DNA of 20,016 nucleotides, taken from assembly GCA_016256075.1 (NCBI GenBank), contig SDVU01000118.1:1-20016 (forward strand), read 5' to 3'. Source of the stretch: Dictyocoela muelleri (Eukaryota; Microsporidia). A program made the translations under genes and the position numbers. The notes under the pieces were generated by a model. The model saw only the letters and a list, made by a program, of their open reading frames with translations, had not been told where the DNA came from and did no database searches. Position 1 is the first letter of the stretch; the number at the start of each line of letters is the position of its first letter. Shown piece by piece: positions 18,107-20,016 of this stretch.

Positions 18107-20016
18107 CAGGGGTGGCGAACCTTTTTGCCCCAAATGCCATATTTTAATAATCCTTGCACTAGAAGGCCACATAAAAAATAACAATAATTATGTGTTTCAT
18201 TATATTTTTAAATTTCATACAAATATATTGATTTATTAACCATGTAAGGGGGCTCATTAAAACTAATTTGAATATGTTTAATACGTTTAAGCAAAATTTT
18301 ATAACAATTAAATCTAAATAATTTCCTAGAAAATAATAAAAAAAATATATATGTAGATGTAGTTATAACTAAAATAAATCAAAATACTTGGAATTTAATG
18401 AGATTTTTGTTTCTGTTTATCTTTTGAAAGCTTTTTGATATTTGGAGATAACTTGCTGGTACGAAGACGGAGTTGGTCTTCTAAGTGAATATTGGTTATT
18501 TGTGTCCTGAGATTGTTTTTTATTTGTAATAGATACGAAAATGTTGATTCACAACAATAAGTACTTCCAAAGCAAGATAAAATACGACGAGCATGCATGC
18601 GGAGTTTTGGATATTCCACCGATTTCTTCCAGATTTCTAAAGGATTATTTTTATTATCAAAAAGGCTTTTAATAATATTATCTTCCGATAATTCAAACAA
18701 CTCCATTTGGAATTCCTCTGGTGCCTCAAAAATATTAACAAGATCGGGTTAAAACGTCAATTTAAGTACAATATTATATTTTTCAAAGTCTAAAAACCCA
18801 TCATTATATTCTTCTATTAATACGTTTAAAACTTCTATATAACTATTAAAAATTGATGGATCTACTGATTCCTGTACAGTTATAAATTTTGATAACTGGT
18901 CAAAGTGTTCATTAAATATCCGGGATTTTAAAAGAAGTAATCTTAAAAAGATTAGTTTTTTTCGAAAAGCTTGAACTTTTTGCCACATCTTATAAATATG
19001 AGAAGTTTTCCCTTGTAACGAAAAATTCAATTCATTTTGTTTTTGCATAATGTCACATAAATCCCCACATCTTGACAGAATCTCTTATCTTCTAGCTTGC
19101 AAGTTTGTTTTTGATCGGCATATAATTGTATTACATGCTCTCGTAATTCCAGAATTCGAGTTAAAACCTGTGTTCTTGAAGCCAACGGATTTTCGAATGA
19201 TTATGAAAATCCATTCTATATGTTTATTCATCTGCCAAGAGAACACTTCGAAAATGGCGATGTCTTGTTGCATTTGCTCTGATAAAATTAACTATTTTTA
19301 CAACATCCTCCAAAGTAGATCCAATAGCAGCACTTTTAGCGCAAAGATTCTGTTGGCGTAATATACAATGAAAGTAAATTAAATATTCTAACATGGGATT
19401 TTCCTTCTTATCAAAGAAACAAAACCTTCATGTCTACCTTTCATTGCAGGTGCTCCATCTGTACATATGCTGACTAAATTTTTAAGATTTAATCCAGATT
19501 CAATACATTTTTCTTTAAAATTTAAAAAAAATATCAACACCACGTGTTCTTCCAGAGAGAGTGCCCAAAGCCAATAATTCCTCATAACAATTAAAATATT
19601 CAGTCATAACTCGTACAAAATAAAGAATCTGTGCGGAATCGGTTTTGTCTGCTGATTCGTCTAATGCTATGGAAAAGAGTGAGGTTTCGTTTTTAATCAA
19701 ATCATAAAGCTGTTCTTATAAGTCTATGGCCAATTCATGTTGCCTTATGGTTGTGGTACCTCTTGATAATGGAAGGTTCATATATTTGTAAACATTTTTG
19801 GGGTCTAAACATCGAACTGTTTCCAAAATACATTCTTTTATTATATTGACATCACAAAAGGGTTTTCCATGCTTTCCAAGAACATGTGCAATTTTGTATG
19901 ATGCTTCTGTTGCACCCCATCCAATTCTATAAATGCCGACATTCCCTTTTTCTGTTCCAGTTTTTCTGTTTTAAGTCTTCTAACGACCTCCTTTCTTTCA
20001 TCACAATCAAGATTTA
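18107..20016 (-). mobile_element. hAT transposon, 3' end and most of the transposase; continues beyond right edge
   Basis: The element's 3' terminus on this strand is CAGGGGTGGCGAACCTTTTT at 18107-18126, a typical hAT end. The transposase occupies the - strand from the window edge down to 18395, leaving about 290 bases of 3' untranslated DNA. The 8 bases outside the terminus are AACTATAG; the matching copy would lie beyond 20016. Confidence 0.8.
18395..20016 (-). pseudogene. hAT transposase (GTF2IRD2/EPM2AIP1-like), frameshifted, partial
   Basis: In order from the right edge: ATEASYKIAHVLGKHGKPF and KYMNLPLSRGTTT (about 19920-19750); the first catalytic Asp in FSIALDESADKTDSAQIL (about 19690-19640); LVSICTDGAPAMKGRHEGF (about 19485-19430); NLCAKSAAIGSTLEDVVKIV (about 19350-19290) and NFIRANATRHRHF; VLTRILELREHVIQLYADQ (about 19170-19110); ELNFSLQGKTSHIYKMWQKV (about 19030-18970); and the C-terminal dimerisation motif STYCCESTFSYLLQIKNNLR (about 18560-18500), ending at 18395. 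From 19048 to 18395 it is one frame with a single stop at 18749. Upstream there are several frame changes, one at a T-rich run near 19523-19530. It differs from the hAT at 2426 in sequence, so it is a separate family member. Confidence 0.85.

Overview
This is AT-rich eukaryotic DNA with one intact protein-coding gene in a dense field of decayed mobile elements. The gene (9803-11179, + strand) has no introns, is Asn/Lys-rich and has a CCCC run directly before its ATG. Its C-terminal half reads like the replication factor DONSON. An uninterrupted AT-rich gene, a CCC-type start signal and decayed Merlin, hAT, mariner and LTR-type elements together suggest a microsporidian with an expanded, transposon-rich genome. 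This is an inference. The tRNA-derived SINE family is unexpected there, so another AT-rich eukaryote is not excluded.

Layout. 1-1117: two decayed Merlin (IS1016-type) transposases on the - strand, the first running off the window edge. 1153-1231: short tandem repeat. 1947-2340: SINE copy 1. 2426-4987: broken hAT transposase with a BED finger (+), interrupted by a 429-bp MITE (3148-3576) and a 13-bp minisatellite (4180-4426). 5356-6902: MULE with FLYWCH finger and 17-bp terminal inverted repeats (-). 6940-8250: Tigger/pogo-like transposase (+), interrupted by a small repeat element. 8763-9673: SINE copy 2 (-), split by a 505-bp inverted-repeat element. 9803-11179: DONSON-like gene. 11180-12109: AT-rich spacer. 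12112-14591: mariner-type element with about 165-bp inverted repeats, itself carrying a 293-bp foldback element with a perfect 8-bp target duplication. 14750-15467: GC-rich 20-bp repeats, a cruciform and a MITE. 15560-16380: remnant of an LTR-retrotransposon integrase. 16444-17682: GC-rich degenerate repeats flanking a ~940-bp inverted-repeat element. 17711-18098: SINE copy 3. 18107-20016: second hAT element (-), running off the right edge.

No operon or pathway links these parts. The DONSON-like gene is the only sequence likely to serve the cell, in replication initiation. Everything else is transposon sediment, much of it nested, which allows relative dating: MITE after hAT, 505-bp element after SINE, foldback after mariner. 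CCC runs lie just before the inferred start codons of the host gene, both Merlins, the mariner and the first hAT, suggesting that these elements share the host start-site signal.
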